Shown: positions 12,001 through 18,134, counted from the first letter of the stretch. The stretch: DNA of 64,000 nucleotides from Nocardia rhizosphaerihabitans (GCF_014646295.1 NZ_BMNE01000003.1:677965-741964); one strand, 5' to 3'. Numbers and translations are program-made. Notes: generated by a model not told the origin, from the letters alone.

Positions 12001-14450
12001 ACCGCCAGCGTGCGCTGCCAGTAATCGAGCTCCTCGCGGCGACCCGTCGCCGCATCGCACAGCGCGTGCGCCCAACGGCGGAACGAAGTCCCCACCGCAG
12101 GCAACACGACCGGCTGCCCGGCCGCGTACTGCGCCCACGCAGCTACCAAGTCCGACAACAGGATTCGCCAGGAAACGCCGTCGATCACCGCATGATTCGC
12201 CGCGACGATCAACCCGTCCTGACCGTCCTCCCGCGACAACCACCCGAAGGCGATCATCCGGGATTCCTGCGGATCCAGCGAGGCGAGCGCGGAATCCATC
12301 GCGGCCTCGGCGATATCCGCGAGCTCGATGCCGGTCCGGCCCGCCGGAACATCAATGCGGGTGAGCAGCCCGTTCACGTCGACAGCGCCCGGCGGCAGCG
12401 TCTCCAGCAGCCACCGCCGGTCGACCTCCCGCAGCCGCGCACGCAGCATGTCGTGGTGATCGACCACCGCGGCAAGGGTGCTCAGCACACCGTCCCGGTC
12501 GATACCGGCGGGCAAAGCCAGCACCATCTGCTGACTGAACCGGCCGAAAACCCGCCCACCAGCCAGTGAGGCAGCCAGCACCGGGGTCAGCGGAATCTCA
12601 CCCACACCACCACCCGGCAACTCCGGCAACGCAGGCGCCTGCTCGCCACCCAGCACCGCCACCCGCGCCAACCCGGCGACGGTCCGCTGCGCGAACACAT
12701 CCTGCGGCGTGAACGAGATACCCGCCGCGCGCGCCCGCGTCACCAGCTGGATGGACAGAATGCTGTCCCCGCCCGACGCGAAGAACGAATCCTCGGCACC
12801 GATCTGCTCCACACCCAGCACCTGGGCGAACAACTCCGCGATCCGAGTCTCGACCGGACCCTCCGGCGCCCGCGACCCGACCGCACCGAACACCGGCGCG
12901 GGCAGCGCAGCACGATCGAGCTTTCCGTTGGGCGTCAGCGGGATCTCGTCCAGCACCACGATGACGGTGGGCACCATATGACCGGGCAGAGACGTCCCGA
13001 CGAAACGGGCCACCTCCTCGGTATCGACCGAAACACCCTGGCGGGGCAACACATACGACACCAGCACGGTCGCACCGGAATCCGCTGTCACTCCCATGGT
13101 GACGGCGTACTCGAGATCCGGATGCGCGGTGAGCGCCGCATCGATCTCCCCGAGCTCGATCCGGAAACCGCGGATCTTCACCTGGAAATCGGAACGGCCG
13201 AGATACTCGAACTCACCGCCTGACGTGCGGCGAACCAAGTCACCGGTCCGATACATCCGCGATCCCGCCGCACCGGCGAAGGGCGCCGCGACGAAACGAT
13301 CCGCGGTGAGCCCCGGCCTGCCCAGGTAGCTCTGGGCCAGCGCCGGACCCGACAGATACAACTCACCCGCGACGCCCGCGGGGACCGGACGCAACCGCGA
13401 ATCCAGCACCATCGCACCGACCCCGGCGAAGGCCGCACCGATGGTGACGGGCTGTCCCGGAAGCAACTCGGCGCTGCCGGTCGCCAGGATGGTGGCCTCG
13501 GTCGGGCCGTACCCGTTGAAGAAGTCCCGGCCATCGACCGCCCACCGGTCGACGAGGGCGGGGCCGAACGCATCACCCGCGACGACAACGACCCGCAACG
13601 CATCCAGCCCGTGCGCATCGACGGACTCCAGGGCCGCCGGGGTGATCAGCACATGGGTCACCCGTTCCCGGCGCAACAGCACGGCCAGATCGGAACCGCC
13701 GAACACCGTCGGGGGAGAGACCACCAGCGTGGCGCCGGAATTGAACGTCAGCAGCAGCTCGAGGACCGAGACGTCGAAATTCGGCGAGCACACGTGCAGC
13801 ACCCTGGCGTCCGCGTCGACCGAATAGCGCTCCCGCGCCGCCGCGACCAAGGCGCCCAAACCGGTGTGGGTGACGACCACGCCCTTGGGGCGACCGGTCG
13901 ACCCCGACGTGTAGATGACATAGGCGGGATACTGATCGGTCAACGGACGGACCCGGTCGACATACGAGATCGGGTGGGCGGGACGCGCCGCGATCCGCTC
14001 CCGGTGCGGCGCGGCATCGATCTCGACCCACTCGAGCCCGTCGCCCAGTGCCTGCCGGTGCGCCGAGCAGGTGAGACCGAGCACCGCGCCGGAGTCGGCG
14101 ACCAGGTAGGCGATCCGGTCCGCGGGCAACGCCGGGTCGACCGGAACATAGGCGGCGCCGGTCTTGGCCACCGCCCACACCGCCAGCACCGACTCGATCG
14201 AACGGGTGAAACCCAGCGCAACCACATCGCCCGGACCGACTCCACGGTCCAGCAGATCCCTGGCCAGCCGCGACGAGGACTCGTCGAGCTCGGTGTAGGT
14301 GAGCTCGCGCCGGTCATCGCCGTCGGGGGAGAAGGTGATCGCGATCGCGTCGGCCGCGGTGTCGACGGCAGCGGTCAGCAGCTGCGCGAAAAGGGGAGTG
14401 CTCGCCTTGCGGTTGCCTCGACCTCGCGGCGCACGACGCACTTCACCCAT
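1..14450 (-). CDS. Non-ribosomal peptide synthetase NRPS-1 (3' end outside the window)
   Basis: At least 4816 codons, open from an ATG at 14450 to the left edge, in frame at both ends. Domains read from the translation (approximate residues): A1 17-517, T1 ~562 (SGGDSILS), E1 611-1084 (NHAVIDGVSW), C 1104-1527 (HHLLVDGWS, D-donor type), half-C 1538-1761, A2 1774-2261, T2 2278-2344 (IGGDSILS), E2 2357-2801 (HHYVIDGVSW), C 2841-3268 (HHILLDGWS), half-C 3276-3502, A3 3514-4007, T3 4021-4088 (RGGNSLLA), C 4104-4551 (HHIAGDGFS, L-donor type), A4 from 4574. The absence of an N-terminal C domain marks it as an initiating synthetase; residues 1 and 2 of the peptide should be epimerised to D. T domains before E carry GGDS and the one before C carries GGNS, as is usual. 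Hand-aligned A-domain codes are DVLLVAGIL, DPLISGGII and DQEISGGIG; I do not recognise a substrate from them. The start follows GAAGGA at a rather long spacing. Termination and total module number lie outside the window. Confidence 0.95.
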   Translation of the reverse strand, partial: MGEVRRAPRGRGNRKASTPLFAQLLTAAVDTAADAIAITFSPDGDDRRELTYTELDESSSRLARDLLDRGVGPGDVVALGFTRSIESVLAVWAVAKTGAAYVPVDPALPADRIAYLVADSGAVLGLTCSAHRQALGDGLEWVEIDAAPHRERIAARPAHPISYVDRVRPLTDQYPAYVIYTSGSTGRPKGVVVTHTGLGALVAAARERYSVDADARVLHVCSPNFDVSVLELLLTFNSGATLVVSPPTVFGGSDLAVLLRRERVTHVLITPAALESVDAHGLDALRVVVVAGDAFGPALVDRWAVDGRDFFNGYGPTEATILATGSAELLPGQPVTIGAAFAGVGAMVLDSRLRPVPAGVAGELYLSGPALAQSYLGRPGLTADRFVAAPFAGAAGSRMYRTGDLVRRTSGGEFEYLGRSDFQVKIRGFRIELGEIDAALTAHPDLEYAVTMGVTADSGATVLVSYVLPRQGVSVDTEEVARFVGTSLPGHMVPTVIVVLDEIPLTPNGKLDRAALPAPVFGAVGSRAPEGPVETRIAELFAQVLGVEQIGAEDSFFASGGDSILSIQLVTRARAAGISFTPQDVFAQRTVAGLARVAVLGGEQAPALPELPGGGVGEIPLTPVLAASLAGGRVFGRFSQQMVLALPAGIDRDGVLSTLAAVVDHHDMLRARLREVDRRWLLETLPPGAVDVNGLLTRIDVPAGRTGIELADIAEAAMDSALASLDPQESRMIAFGWLSREDGQDGLIVAANHAVIDGVSWRILLSDLVAAWAQYAAGQPVVLPAVGTSFRRWAHALCDAATGRREELDYWQRTLAVPDPLLGDRPLDAAVDTAPTVRTFSVTVPADVTQAVLTELPTLYRAGAEDGLLAALALAVRLWRGRRGVDAPATRVRLEGHGRETSVVDGADLTRTVGWFTSMYPVALDLNGIDAEAAWRGGEATAAVVKAIKEQLLAVPHKGVGFGMLRHLDTESSASLGGSLGQVGFNYLGRVSAGEVAETFADAGWLPTADWGEPAAEQDPALPAAAVVDINALATGTDAGVELRASFSYASGIIDEASVRELADCWTAALMVLADHLRDPAAGGLSPADVPLVRVTQAELDLWQRERPGLSDVLPLAPLQLGLLFLAQVSPADPYLVQLAVELAGEVDIERLRRAAQAVLDRHAILRTSFGSAETGTPVGFVAEGVTVPWRIVDTTEADAEQFLAAEARIGFDLSTAPLLRFTVYRRADGGMHLVLTAHHLLVDGWSMPLLMQELLICYATDGAPAVLPRVRPYRDYLAWLGGQDRSAALAGWCAALSGHVPTVLTAAVAPPVEHATGYGMSTLELSSAEAEVLAACAAAGDVTVNTLFQAAWGLVLAGAVGRDDVLFGAVVSGRPPQLDGIDGMVGLFANTVPVRVRFDGDASLRALLSRVQSEQVALLDGHHLGLTDIQRAAGAGELFDTLMAYESYPVDTEGMRRAHGAIDGLEIVDVQAANATHYPVAVGVEVGDGIRVGLQYRLDTIGADVAQALARRLRVILDAIVDTPDRGVAELLDTLAQGDDPLARTAYWRAVLADLPAELNLPADRPRPALPVTADERVGFAMSAALHRRLGEVAEAHDTTVFSVVHAVFAVLLARLSGSQDIAIGTPCAQAPDAQTLVLRLPVPGGARFDELLLDATEVARQAFARPGLSSVELTALSAPDMRVMMVPAARSVPAQSDLVLSWSTNPEGGLDAEFAFAGALFDRNTVSVFADRLLRLLMAVTAQPHTLVGELTMLSDGELAALTARPACPEPVALFPDLVSRGVGLGRDRIAIRHRGRSITYGELDAQTSRLARELIARGVGPEVAVAVALSRSSNMVVAALAIAKAGGIHVPMDPGYPAQRLGHLVTDSGAALGITATTHRDGLPEGVDWLTLDDPAVELACAAHAATPVTDADRLAPLRVQHPAYVIYTSGSTGLPKGVTVTHAGLGDLVDEAVRRYRLTADHRFLHICSPCFDPSVLEWLCAFATGATLVVVPAEIVGGVELAEILAVESVTHAIITPAVLGTLDPAGLDQLELVSVGGDVTTPELLAKWQPNRRYLNGYGPTETTIISSYAELVAGHRITIGAPVQSTSAMVLDARLNPVAPGVTGELHLAGNALARGYRNQPGLTASRFVADPWGAPGARMYRTGDLVRLRNGDLDYVGRADAQLKVRGFRIEPGEVDAVLAGHADVDSAVTVGRTTASGSTTLVSYVVAAQDRTADPATLTEYATRCLPAHLVPSAIVVLDAMPLTSNGKLDRKALPEPVTVTAAVREPMGELETRLADLFARVLGVPSVGVHDSFFAIGGDSILSIQLVSLARAAGIVFTTREVFEHRTVAKLAEIAALDGPSAPILAELPGGGVGEVTLTPVLAEFLTDGSSDRFAQTMVLALPDDIDRAGLVATITAVLRHHDMLRSRLRHDGDRWQLEVLPADAVDANSLVSELEADGVDLTRIGSAAMNSALSVLDPSDARMIAFTWVRRHGARDVLAVAAHHYVIDGVSWRILLPDLVIAWAQYTAGQEISLPPVGTSFRRWAHGLAAADRTAELGYWQQVMSTPDPLLGRRAVDGSLDTESTMRSITVQVPVEVTESLLTTLPAQYRAGADHALLAALALAVRDWRSRRGVDADTLRIRLEGHGRVEDAVPGADLTRTVGWFTSVYPVVLDLSGIATTGIDDDGLAATVRTVKEQLLAVPDNGIGFGLLRHDHGTRSRLTGDIGQIGFNYLGRATTATQPSGDAAWLPTADLGDIDVDYDPTLPANAALDINAIAVNTESGLQLQASFRYATGILDEAAVRELADEWTHRLAALAEHTRHPDAGGLTPSDVPLVRVSQTDLDTWRRSHPGLADVLPLSPLQHSLLALGELLDESVHAYVIQLVADLTGELDIDRLRRAAGTVLARHANLRSAFVTAPDGTPVQLVADSIEAPLRIVGDVADTDLPALLAADQHAGFDPAIAPLLRFTVYATGSGRSHLVLTGHHILLDGWSMPLLMKELLVLYATDGDATVLPPVRPYRDYLEWLTRQDRAAAEHAWSEVLTGVRPTVLAPELTWPPASGDGFGLCEFELDTDRTGELTAFAAAAEVTPNTVFQTAWGLVVAASTGSDDVVFGATVSGRPPHLDGVGDMIGLFVDAVPVRLRIDATGTVGALIRAVQAEQASLLDHHHLGLGAIQRVAGLGELFDTMLAFESFPVDVDGLRQAGGALDNLSIDDLRGADHTHYPITVLVFLGARTQVQIKYRRDLVSDATAQAVTDRLRTVIDDLIATPDTTAAAIAHRLRSAATDPITQSSYWRRTLADLPGRLALPMDRHSEDKQPDGRGRTQLPIPSSVHRDLRLLTASSGVTWSTLVRTTLAVLLARLTGTGDIVIVGSTPGDRHTDIVLRTQVDPAARFLDLLALAHRAESEGVTHAGIRLSDLAALLGAEPGSLGQVSFVVGHSSADDADLAVAVLDGDAGRSVEISFARTLFDDHAAGTFGQRLVRLLSAVSRRPETPVGDLPLSNRTESAFLTRIGDGATPPATGTLPELLVRGTGYGQHRVAVRDNGRTVTYGELDEASSRLARVLIADGVGPETVVASAIPRSYESILAFWAVAKAGGVYLPVDPNYPADRVRHMLDDSGATVGITVAARVHSLAGSVRWLVLDDPAVRSRIDTRASTPVRNRDRRGSLRRDHAAYVIYTSGSTGVPKGVSVTHAGLGALIAHSANLMGLRHDHRMLHVCSPSFDQSIEEIGTAFHRGATLVIAPPDTVGGAELDDLLRTERVTHTIITPALLGTLDPAGLPDLVCVSAGGEATTAELLATWQPGRYFLNGYGPTEATIGATYATLRAGQRISIGRPVPGMRAVVLDGRLHPVPVGATGELYLSGPALARGYRGRSGATADRFVADPWGARGERMYRTGDQVRWVRGAAAGSYELEYLGRTDFQVKIRGFRIEPGEIDAVLTRHPQVTFAVTVGAENPAGDTVLVSYVTGRDIDPGAVTRWSSSMLPAHMVPAAVVVLDRIPLSSAGKLDRNALPAPVFAARAYREPSSELERTVAEVFAEVLGSDRVGADDNFFDRGGNSLLATRLTARLGAAVDLRVPVRVLFAAPTVAECAREIARLTRTASRPALRAQPRPDRLPLSPAQQRMWFLNRFDTRTAAYNIPVVLRLTGAVDTAALRQAFTDVVARHEILRTVYPVVDHTPVQVVLPPDHPDVPRLQAGTAHDVETAVAHLVSTVFDVTGEVPLRATLFELAPQDFVLAMTVHHIAGDGFSGGPLTRDLVTAYSARVQGTAPAWEPLALQYADYAVWQQALLGDEADPASMAASQIAYWQQTLAGLPDQLDLPRDRPRPAIQSYAGGRVPLTFDAATHAALVELSRVHGATLFMAVHTALAVVLAGLAGTADIAIGTPVAGRGEAELDDLIGMFVNTLVFRTQVDGDAGFAELLTRQREIDLQAFANADVPFERLVEVLNPARSTARHPLFQVGLSFQNLAEVRMDLPGISVSSVELDRELSQFDLHLILADRYDTDGSPAGISGYCTFATDLFDASTVRGFLDRFTRFVDAVLAAPGAPLHTIDLLASAERARILDTWNRTARQTDPDAALATLLAATVAATPDAVALVADGARWSFAELAARVNRLARYLVSAGVGPETRVALAMRRSVDLVVAMYAVSTAGGAYVPIDPTQPAARSQYILDTAGPVLVLTNADTGFTAAGTPVLSVEQIDLSQHSDAPLTDLDRLAPLRPANTAYVIFTSGSTGRPKGVAVSHRAIVNQLRWKTKEFGLTATDAVLLKTAATFDLSVWEFWSAAVCGGRLVIAAPEGHRDPAYLAELMRQEDVTTLHA
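3945..4625 (-). other. Extra half condensation domain in NRPS-1 module 3
   Basis: Second copy of the half-C arrangement, in the same place (after the D-donor C domain, before A3). It opens with SSYWRRTLADLP and includes STLVRTTLAVLLARLTG and a degenerate C5-like stretch (VIVGSTPGDR). It lacks HHxxxDG. It is clearly homologous to the copy at 9170-9838 but strongly diverged from it, so the duplication is not recent and the frame has been kept. Confidence 0.75.
9170..9838 (-). other. Extra half condensation domain in NRPS-1 module 2
   Basis: About 220 residues between the complete D-donor C domain and A2. It resembles only the second lobe of a C domain: it begins like the usual post-active-site region (TAYWRAVLADLP, then LPADRPRPALP), contains TVFSVVHAVFAVLLARLSG and a C5-like IGTPC, and runs to the normal pre-A linker. 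It has no HHxxxDG motif and no N-terminal lobe. The C-to-A distance here is about 665 residues, against about 450 in a normal module. The reading frame is intact. Function unknown. Confidence 0.75.
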
Positions 14451-14663
14451 CCGAGTACTACATCCTTCACACGTCCGGCCCACAGCTCTGCGATGACCCA
14501 CGAACCCTGTCGGATTCTGGGCCTACCGGGTGGTGGACCAGTGTCGAACAAGCAAGAAGGAGTCGATATCGGGGCGTTCGGCGACCATGACACCACACGT
14601 CACGCTGTCACGACCACACAATCGGCGAGCGCACCGACGTCAAGCGCACTCTGCCGCCGAAAT

Positions 14664-14680
14664 TTGTGCGCATGGCACAA
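14664..14680. promoter_or_regulatory. Inverted repeat in the NRPS-1/PucR divergent region
   Basis: TTGTGC-GCATG-GCACAA, six-base arms around a five-base spacer, 41 bp upstream of the PucR gene start and about 210 bp upstream of NRPS-1. A direct repeat GTCACG (14599-14604 and 14607-14612) lies in the same 270-bp divergent region. Candidate operator for the adjacent regulator; the role is inference. Confidence 0.35.
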
Positions 14681-14720
14681 TGTCGCGGACAGTTTTTGTT
14701 CAACGGACGGAGCGCCACCC

Positions 14721-15950
14721 GTGGCGACATACGGATCACTGGTGTGGGTCGGACAGGCTCTTGGCCCGCTGACCGGGTCGATCACCGACGACCTCATCCG
14801 GGTGACCGAGCAGATGATCCCGGTCACCGACATCGCCTTCGACCTCGCCGAGATGCGCGCCGCCAGCATCGCCGAGAACATCGCCCTCGTGCAGTACGTC
14901 CTGGCCAACAATATCGATCCGGCCACCGTCGCCCCACCCGCGGGCGCCGCGGCCTACGCCCAGCGCCTCGCCCGGCGCGGGGTACCGCTGACCGTGCTCC
15001 TGCGCGCCTACGGACTGGGACAGTATCGGCTGCTGGACACGGCCATCGGCCTGATCCTCGCCGTGCCGAGCGCCGACCAGGCCGCCCGGATCGCGCAGCT
15101 GCTCAAATTCGCGGGCACCTACCTCGACCGTCTCAACTCCTCGATGGGCCGGATCTACGAGGCCGAACGCGATCGCTGGCTCAGCAGCCGCCAAGCAGCC
15201 CGCCAGCAGTGGATCACCAGGCTCCTCGACGGCGACGACGTCGACCTGCCTGCGGCCGAAGCAGCGCTGGGCTACCGCCTCGACCGGCAGCACCTCGCGG
15301 CCGAGGTATGGACGCTGCCCGGCGCCGCCGGCGCGGACACCGTGCGTGTACTCGAGCAGACACGGCAGCTGATCGCCGCGGCCATCCCCGGCGGCGGCGC
15401 CGAGATGGTCGCATCCACCGGCGACCGCGACATGCGGGTGTGGGTCCCGGCCGAAGACTTCTCGCTCGACCGCCTCACCGACCAGATCAAAGCCTCCGGC
15501 CTGCCGGTGCGTGTCGCGTTCGGATCCGTCGGCGGGGGAGTACCGGGATTCCGGCGCACGGCCCGCAGCGCGGCGCGGGCGAAGGCGCTGGCCGTGGCCG
15601 CCGGGCAGTCCGCACCCCCCGTCATCGATTTCGACGCGGTCGCCCCCTTCGCGCTCCTGGCCGACGAGCCGGAGGAACTCGCCGATCTCGTCCACCGGGT
15701 CCTCGGACCGCTGGCAGCCGACAACGCGAAGACCGAACTGCTGCGCCACACCCTGGAAGTGTTCCTCGCCGAAAGCGGCAGCTACTCCCGCACCGCCCGG
15801 GTACTCCAAGTACACCGCAACACCGTCCAATACCGGATCCAGCAACTCACCGGCCGGTACGGAATCGCCGTGGACACAGACAACTTCGAGCTGCGCTTCG
15901 CCCTCGGGGTGTGCCGCTGGTACCGGCACGTGCTCACCCCACCGATCTGA
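14721..15950 (+). CDS. PucR/CdaR-type helix-turn-helix transcriptional regulator
   Basis: About 409 residues. The C-terminus carries the PucR-type HTH (ARVLQVHRNTVQYR, preceded by LLRHTLEVFL) that defines this family of regulators. The middle looks like the GGDEF-like domain often found in them, and the N-terminal third is a helical region without a recognised ligand domain. A long upstream in-frame extension is an artefact of an open frame across the NRPS-1 start; I chose the GTG at 14721, where family-like sequence begins (VATYGSLVWVGQALG), preceded by a weak purine-rich stretch. It is divergent from NRPS-1 across 270 bp, so it is a natural candidate for controlling that gene. Effector unknown. 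Confidence 0.85.
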   Translation: MATYGSLVWVGQALGPLTGSITDDLIRVTEQMIPVTDIAFDLAEMRAASIAENIALVQYVLANNIDPATVAPPAGAAAYAQRLARRGVPLTVLLRAYGLGQYRLLDTAIGLILAVPSADQAARIAQLLKFAGTYLDRLNSSMGRIYEAERDRWLSSRQAARQQWITRLLDGDDVDLPAAEAALGYRLDRQHLAAEVWTLPGAAGADTVRVLEQTRQLIAAAIPGGGAEMVASTGDRDMRVWVPAEDFSLDRLTDQIKASGLPVRVAFGSVGGGVPGFRRTARSAARAKALAVAAGQSAPPVIDFDAVAPFALLADEPEELADLVHRVLGPLAADNAKTELLRHTLEVFLAESGSYSRTARVLQVHRNTVQYRIQQLTGRYGIAVDTDNFELRFALGVCRWYRHVLTPPI

Positions 15951-15980
15951 GTCCGCGCGGTTTGTGCCCGCCGCACAGAC

Positions 15981-17129
15981 TCACAGTCGACGAAGTCCGC
16001 GCAAAACCCGCAGGAAGGGAACCGACGCACCCAGACCTGTCCGCAAGCTCGGATGCATGGGACTCAAATTCATGGCCACCGCGTACCGCACACCGTGATC
16101 ACGGCGCTCGGCCATCTGCTCCAGAATCTCGTCGGGAGTGCCGACGACGAAGACCTCGCGGAGCAGCGACGGCGGCACCAGCTTCGCGTAGGCGAGCGCG
16201 GTTTCTTCGTCGATGGTCTGGGGGAGTAGGTCCTGGAGACCACTGAACGTCGGGCCGAGTGGATGCTCCACGCCGTGCCGCTTCCACATACCGGCCGGCG
16301 CGGCCAGAGACATCGCCCGCGGCACCACAGCCCCCATCAACTCGTCGACTTCGGCAGGACTACGGCCGACCAGCATCCAGAAGTAGGCAGCCGGAAGGAC
16401 CGCCGACGGGTCACGCCCGGCATCCGACGCGGCGCTCCGCACAAGATCGAGCTTCTCCGCGTATTCCGTCGGCAGCTGCGGAAACGCGGGGAACCAGGCG
16501 TCGCCGTACTGTCCGGTGGCCCGCAACATCCGCGGCCCGTGCGCACCGATCCAGATCTCGGGCCGGGTGCCTTTGTACGGCGGAACGTCGAAGACGGCAT
16601 CATGAAGAGGGAAGTACTCCGAGTCCCGGCTGACCGGTTCTCCGTCGGAATCCCACAGAAACCTGATCGTGGCCACCGCTTCCACGAACCGCGCCACCGG
16701 CTTCGACCAGTCCACCCCGTACGGCTCGTTTCCCTCACGCTCACCCGGCCCGATCCCGAGAATCGCGCGGCCACGACTCAACAGGTGCAGTGACGCCGCC
16801 GCCTGCGCGGTCACCGCCGGATTCCGGCGTCCGGCGTCGGTCACCGCAACACCGAGCCGCTTACGAGCGACCCGATTCCGAGCAGCGAGGTAGCCGAGCA
16901 CCGTCCACGGCTCGTAGAAGGCGTTCGCCTTGTCCGCGAGCCGCGCACCGCCGACATACTTCGACTGCCAGATCGAATCAGGAAAGGCCGCGATCAGATG
17001 ATCCGGCATCCACAGCGAGTCGCAACCCGCGGCAATCGCGAGCATCTGACTATTCCGCAACAAGAAGTCGGGGAGGAAGCGCGGCACCATTCCAGGGTCC
17101 GCCAAACCTGTACGAAACCCATGAGTCAT
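15981..17129 (-). CDS. LLM-class (F420-type) oxidoreductase, phthiodiolone-ketoreductase-like
   Basis: About 382 residues with a luciferase-like TIM-barrel pattern. The stretch TDAGRRNPAVTAQAAASLHL, then RGRAILGIGPGEREGNEPYG and PEIWIGAHGPRMLRATGQYG, matches closely my memory of mycobacterial phthiodiolone/phenolphthiodiolone dimycocerosate ketoreductase (Rv2951c), an F420-dependent enzyme. The ATG at 17129 gives an N-terminus that lines up with that protein; a longer open frame to 17318 is not supported. No dimycocerosate polyketide genes are nearby, so the substrate is probably different. It converges on the PucR gene with 30 bp between the stops. Family assignment is strong, substrate unknown. 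Confidence 0.85.
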   Translation of the reverse strand: MTHGFRTGLADPGMVPRFLPDFLLRNSQMLAIAAGCDSLWMPDHLIAAFPDSIWQSKYVGGARLADKANAFYEPWTVLGYLAARNRVARKRLGVAVTDAGRRNPAVTAQAAASLHLLSRGRAILGIGPGEREGNEPYGVDWSKPVARFVEAVATIRFLWDSDGEPVSRDSEYFPLHDAVFDVPPYKGTRPEIWIGAHGPRMLRATGQYGDAWFPAFPQLPTEYAEKLDLVRSAASDAGRDPSAVLPAAYFWMLVGRSPAEVDELMGAVVPRAMSLAAPAGMWKRHGVEHPLGPTFSGLQDLLPQTIDEETALAYAKLVPPSLLREVFVVGTPDEILEQMAERRDHGVRYAVAMNLSPMHPSLRTGLGASVPFLRVLRGLRRL

Positions 17130-17190
17130 CCATTCATTGTGCGACGAAGTCGACCTGCTGGGGTAGAGGCATATCCGACCGTGACTTAAC

Positions 17191-17204
17191 ATAATGTGCA
17201 TTAT
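17191..17204. promoter_or_regulatory. Inverted repeat upstream of the LLM oxidoreductase gene
   Basis: ATAATG-TG-CATTAT, six-base AT-rich arms around two bases, 62 bp upstream of the ATG at 17129. In a genome this GC-rich an AT-rich dyad at this distance is a plausible operator or promoter element. The factor is unknown. Confidence 0.4.
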
Positions 17205-17508
17205 CGGCGTTTGAACGCGGGTGGTCGGGTGAGGTTTTTCGGATGTTTTGGCAGTGCGTGCTGTGTTGCATTGCGTGCCAGTCGCTGTCGCGTCACCGCC
17301 GGAGCGTCCGCTGACCATGTTGCGTGCGCGACCGTTGCGTTGTTCGCCGACGCTTCGGCATGCGCTGGTGAATTCAGCGAATCTCGACTCCAGGTCAATT
17401 GATGACCATTCACGATGAATGTTCCGTATCGGCTGATTTCAGCCCGGAATGTACACGAATTGCCGGATCCGGAGGATCGGAAACATGAGTTCGACACTCC
17501 CCCTCCAC

Positions 17509-17559
17509 TTCCCCAGTCCCGTTAATTCGTCACTGTGACGAATTAACGGGACTGGGGAA
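17509..17559. repeat. Perfect 51-nt palindrome (25-bp arms, 1-nt centre)
   Basis: The left arm 17509-17533 begins TTCCCCAGTCCCG and ends TTCGTCAC; the centre is T at 17534; the right arm 17535-17559 is its exact reverse complement. It lies 23 bp beyond the stop of the minus-strand gene at 17583-18134. It could be that gene's terminator, but there is no T-run on either side and a one-base loop is unusual. A site for a dimeric protein or a small mobile repeat is also possible. Confidence 0.9.
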
Positions 17560-17582
17560 ACAGCTCAGGAGTAGATGGATTC

Positions 17583-18134
17583 CTAGTTGTGGATCAGTGC
17601 ATCGCCGAATATGTGCGCAACGGCTACGAGATCGTCGGCGACGCCTCGGAGGGTCTTCGCTGCCATACCGGTGCGGAGGATGCTTGCGCGCAGCAGCAGC
17701 CCGTCGGGCGAGGAATCGGCGAGGATGTCACGGATTGCAGCCAGCCCGGCGGAACAGCCGCTGGCGTTGGTGGCATGGCACAGCGCGGTCAAGGACTGCA
17801 GGTGTTCGGTCAACAGCATCGCGCCGACCGCGCCTGCCCATCGGTTGCGCTGCCCGACCACTGCCTGGCGCTCGACCGTGGGCGTCGGCACTCGTGCGCA
17901 CCCTTCGAGCTCGGCGACTACCCTTCTGCCGACGGTTTCGACCGAGGCGATCGATGCGTCCGCGGCCACGAGATAGTGGTCGAACTCGGCACGTGCTGTC
18001 GGATCCTTGCCGATCACACCCTCGACCAGGGCGTCGAGGCAACGCATCGACGCGGTCAATCGGTCGGCGACAGTGACGCACTGGCTGACCACTCCAAGTG
18101 CGTGCTGGTGCACACGGTGGGGACGATTCTGCAT
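17583..18134 (-). CDS. Hypothetical protein, 183 residues
   Basis: I do not recognise the family. Codon use is typical of the neighbouring genes (strong G/C third positions), which supports real coding. The protein appears mostly helical with no signal peptide or membrane segment, and has five scattered cysteines. The ATG at 18134 has no strong ribosome site; an internal ATG (MRCLDALVEG) is an alternative. It is divergent from the DUF4254 gene. Confidence 0.6.
   Translation of the reverse strand: MQNRPHRVHQHALGVVSQCVTVADRLTASMRCLDALVEGVIGKDPTARAEFDHYLVAADASIASVETVGRRVVAELEGCARVPTPTVERQAVVGQRNRWAGAVGAMLLTEHLQSLTALCHATNASGCSAGLAAIRDILADSSPDGLLLRASILRTGMAAKTLRGVADDLVAVAHIFGDALIHN

Larger units (their letters stand above)
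17130..17582. other. Gene-poor interval with palindromes
   Basis: About 450 bp between the LLM start and the next stop. Open frames here (for example 17201-17497 minus, 17196-17402 plus) have no family resemblance, no ribosome site and atypical codon use. The interval holds the inverted repeat at 17191-17204 and the large palindrome at 17509-17559, and is less GC-rich than the surrounding genes. Confidence 0.6.

Noticed and set aside
13611..14720. 370-codon N-terminal extension of the PucR gene
   Set aside because: It is antisense to the first A domain of NRPS-1; the protein-like sequence starts at 14721.
17201..17497. 98-codon open frame upstream of the LLM gene
   Set aside because: Atypical codon use, no ribosome site, no recognisable fold; the interval looks non-coding.
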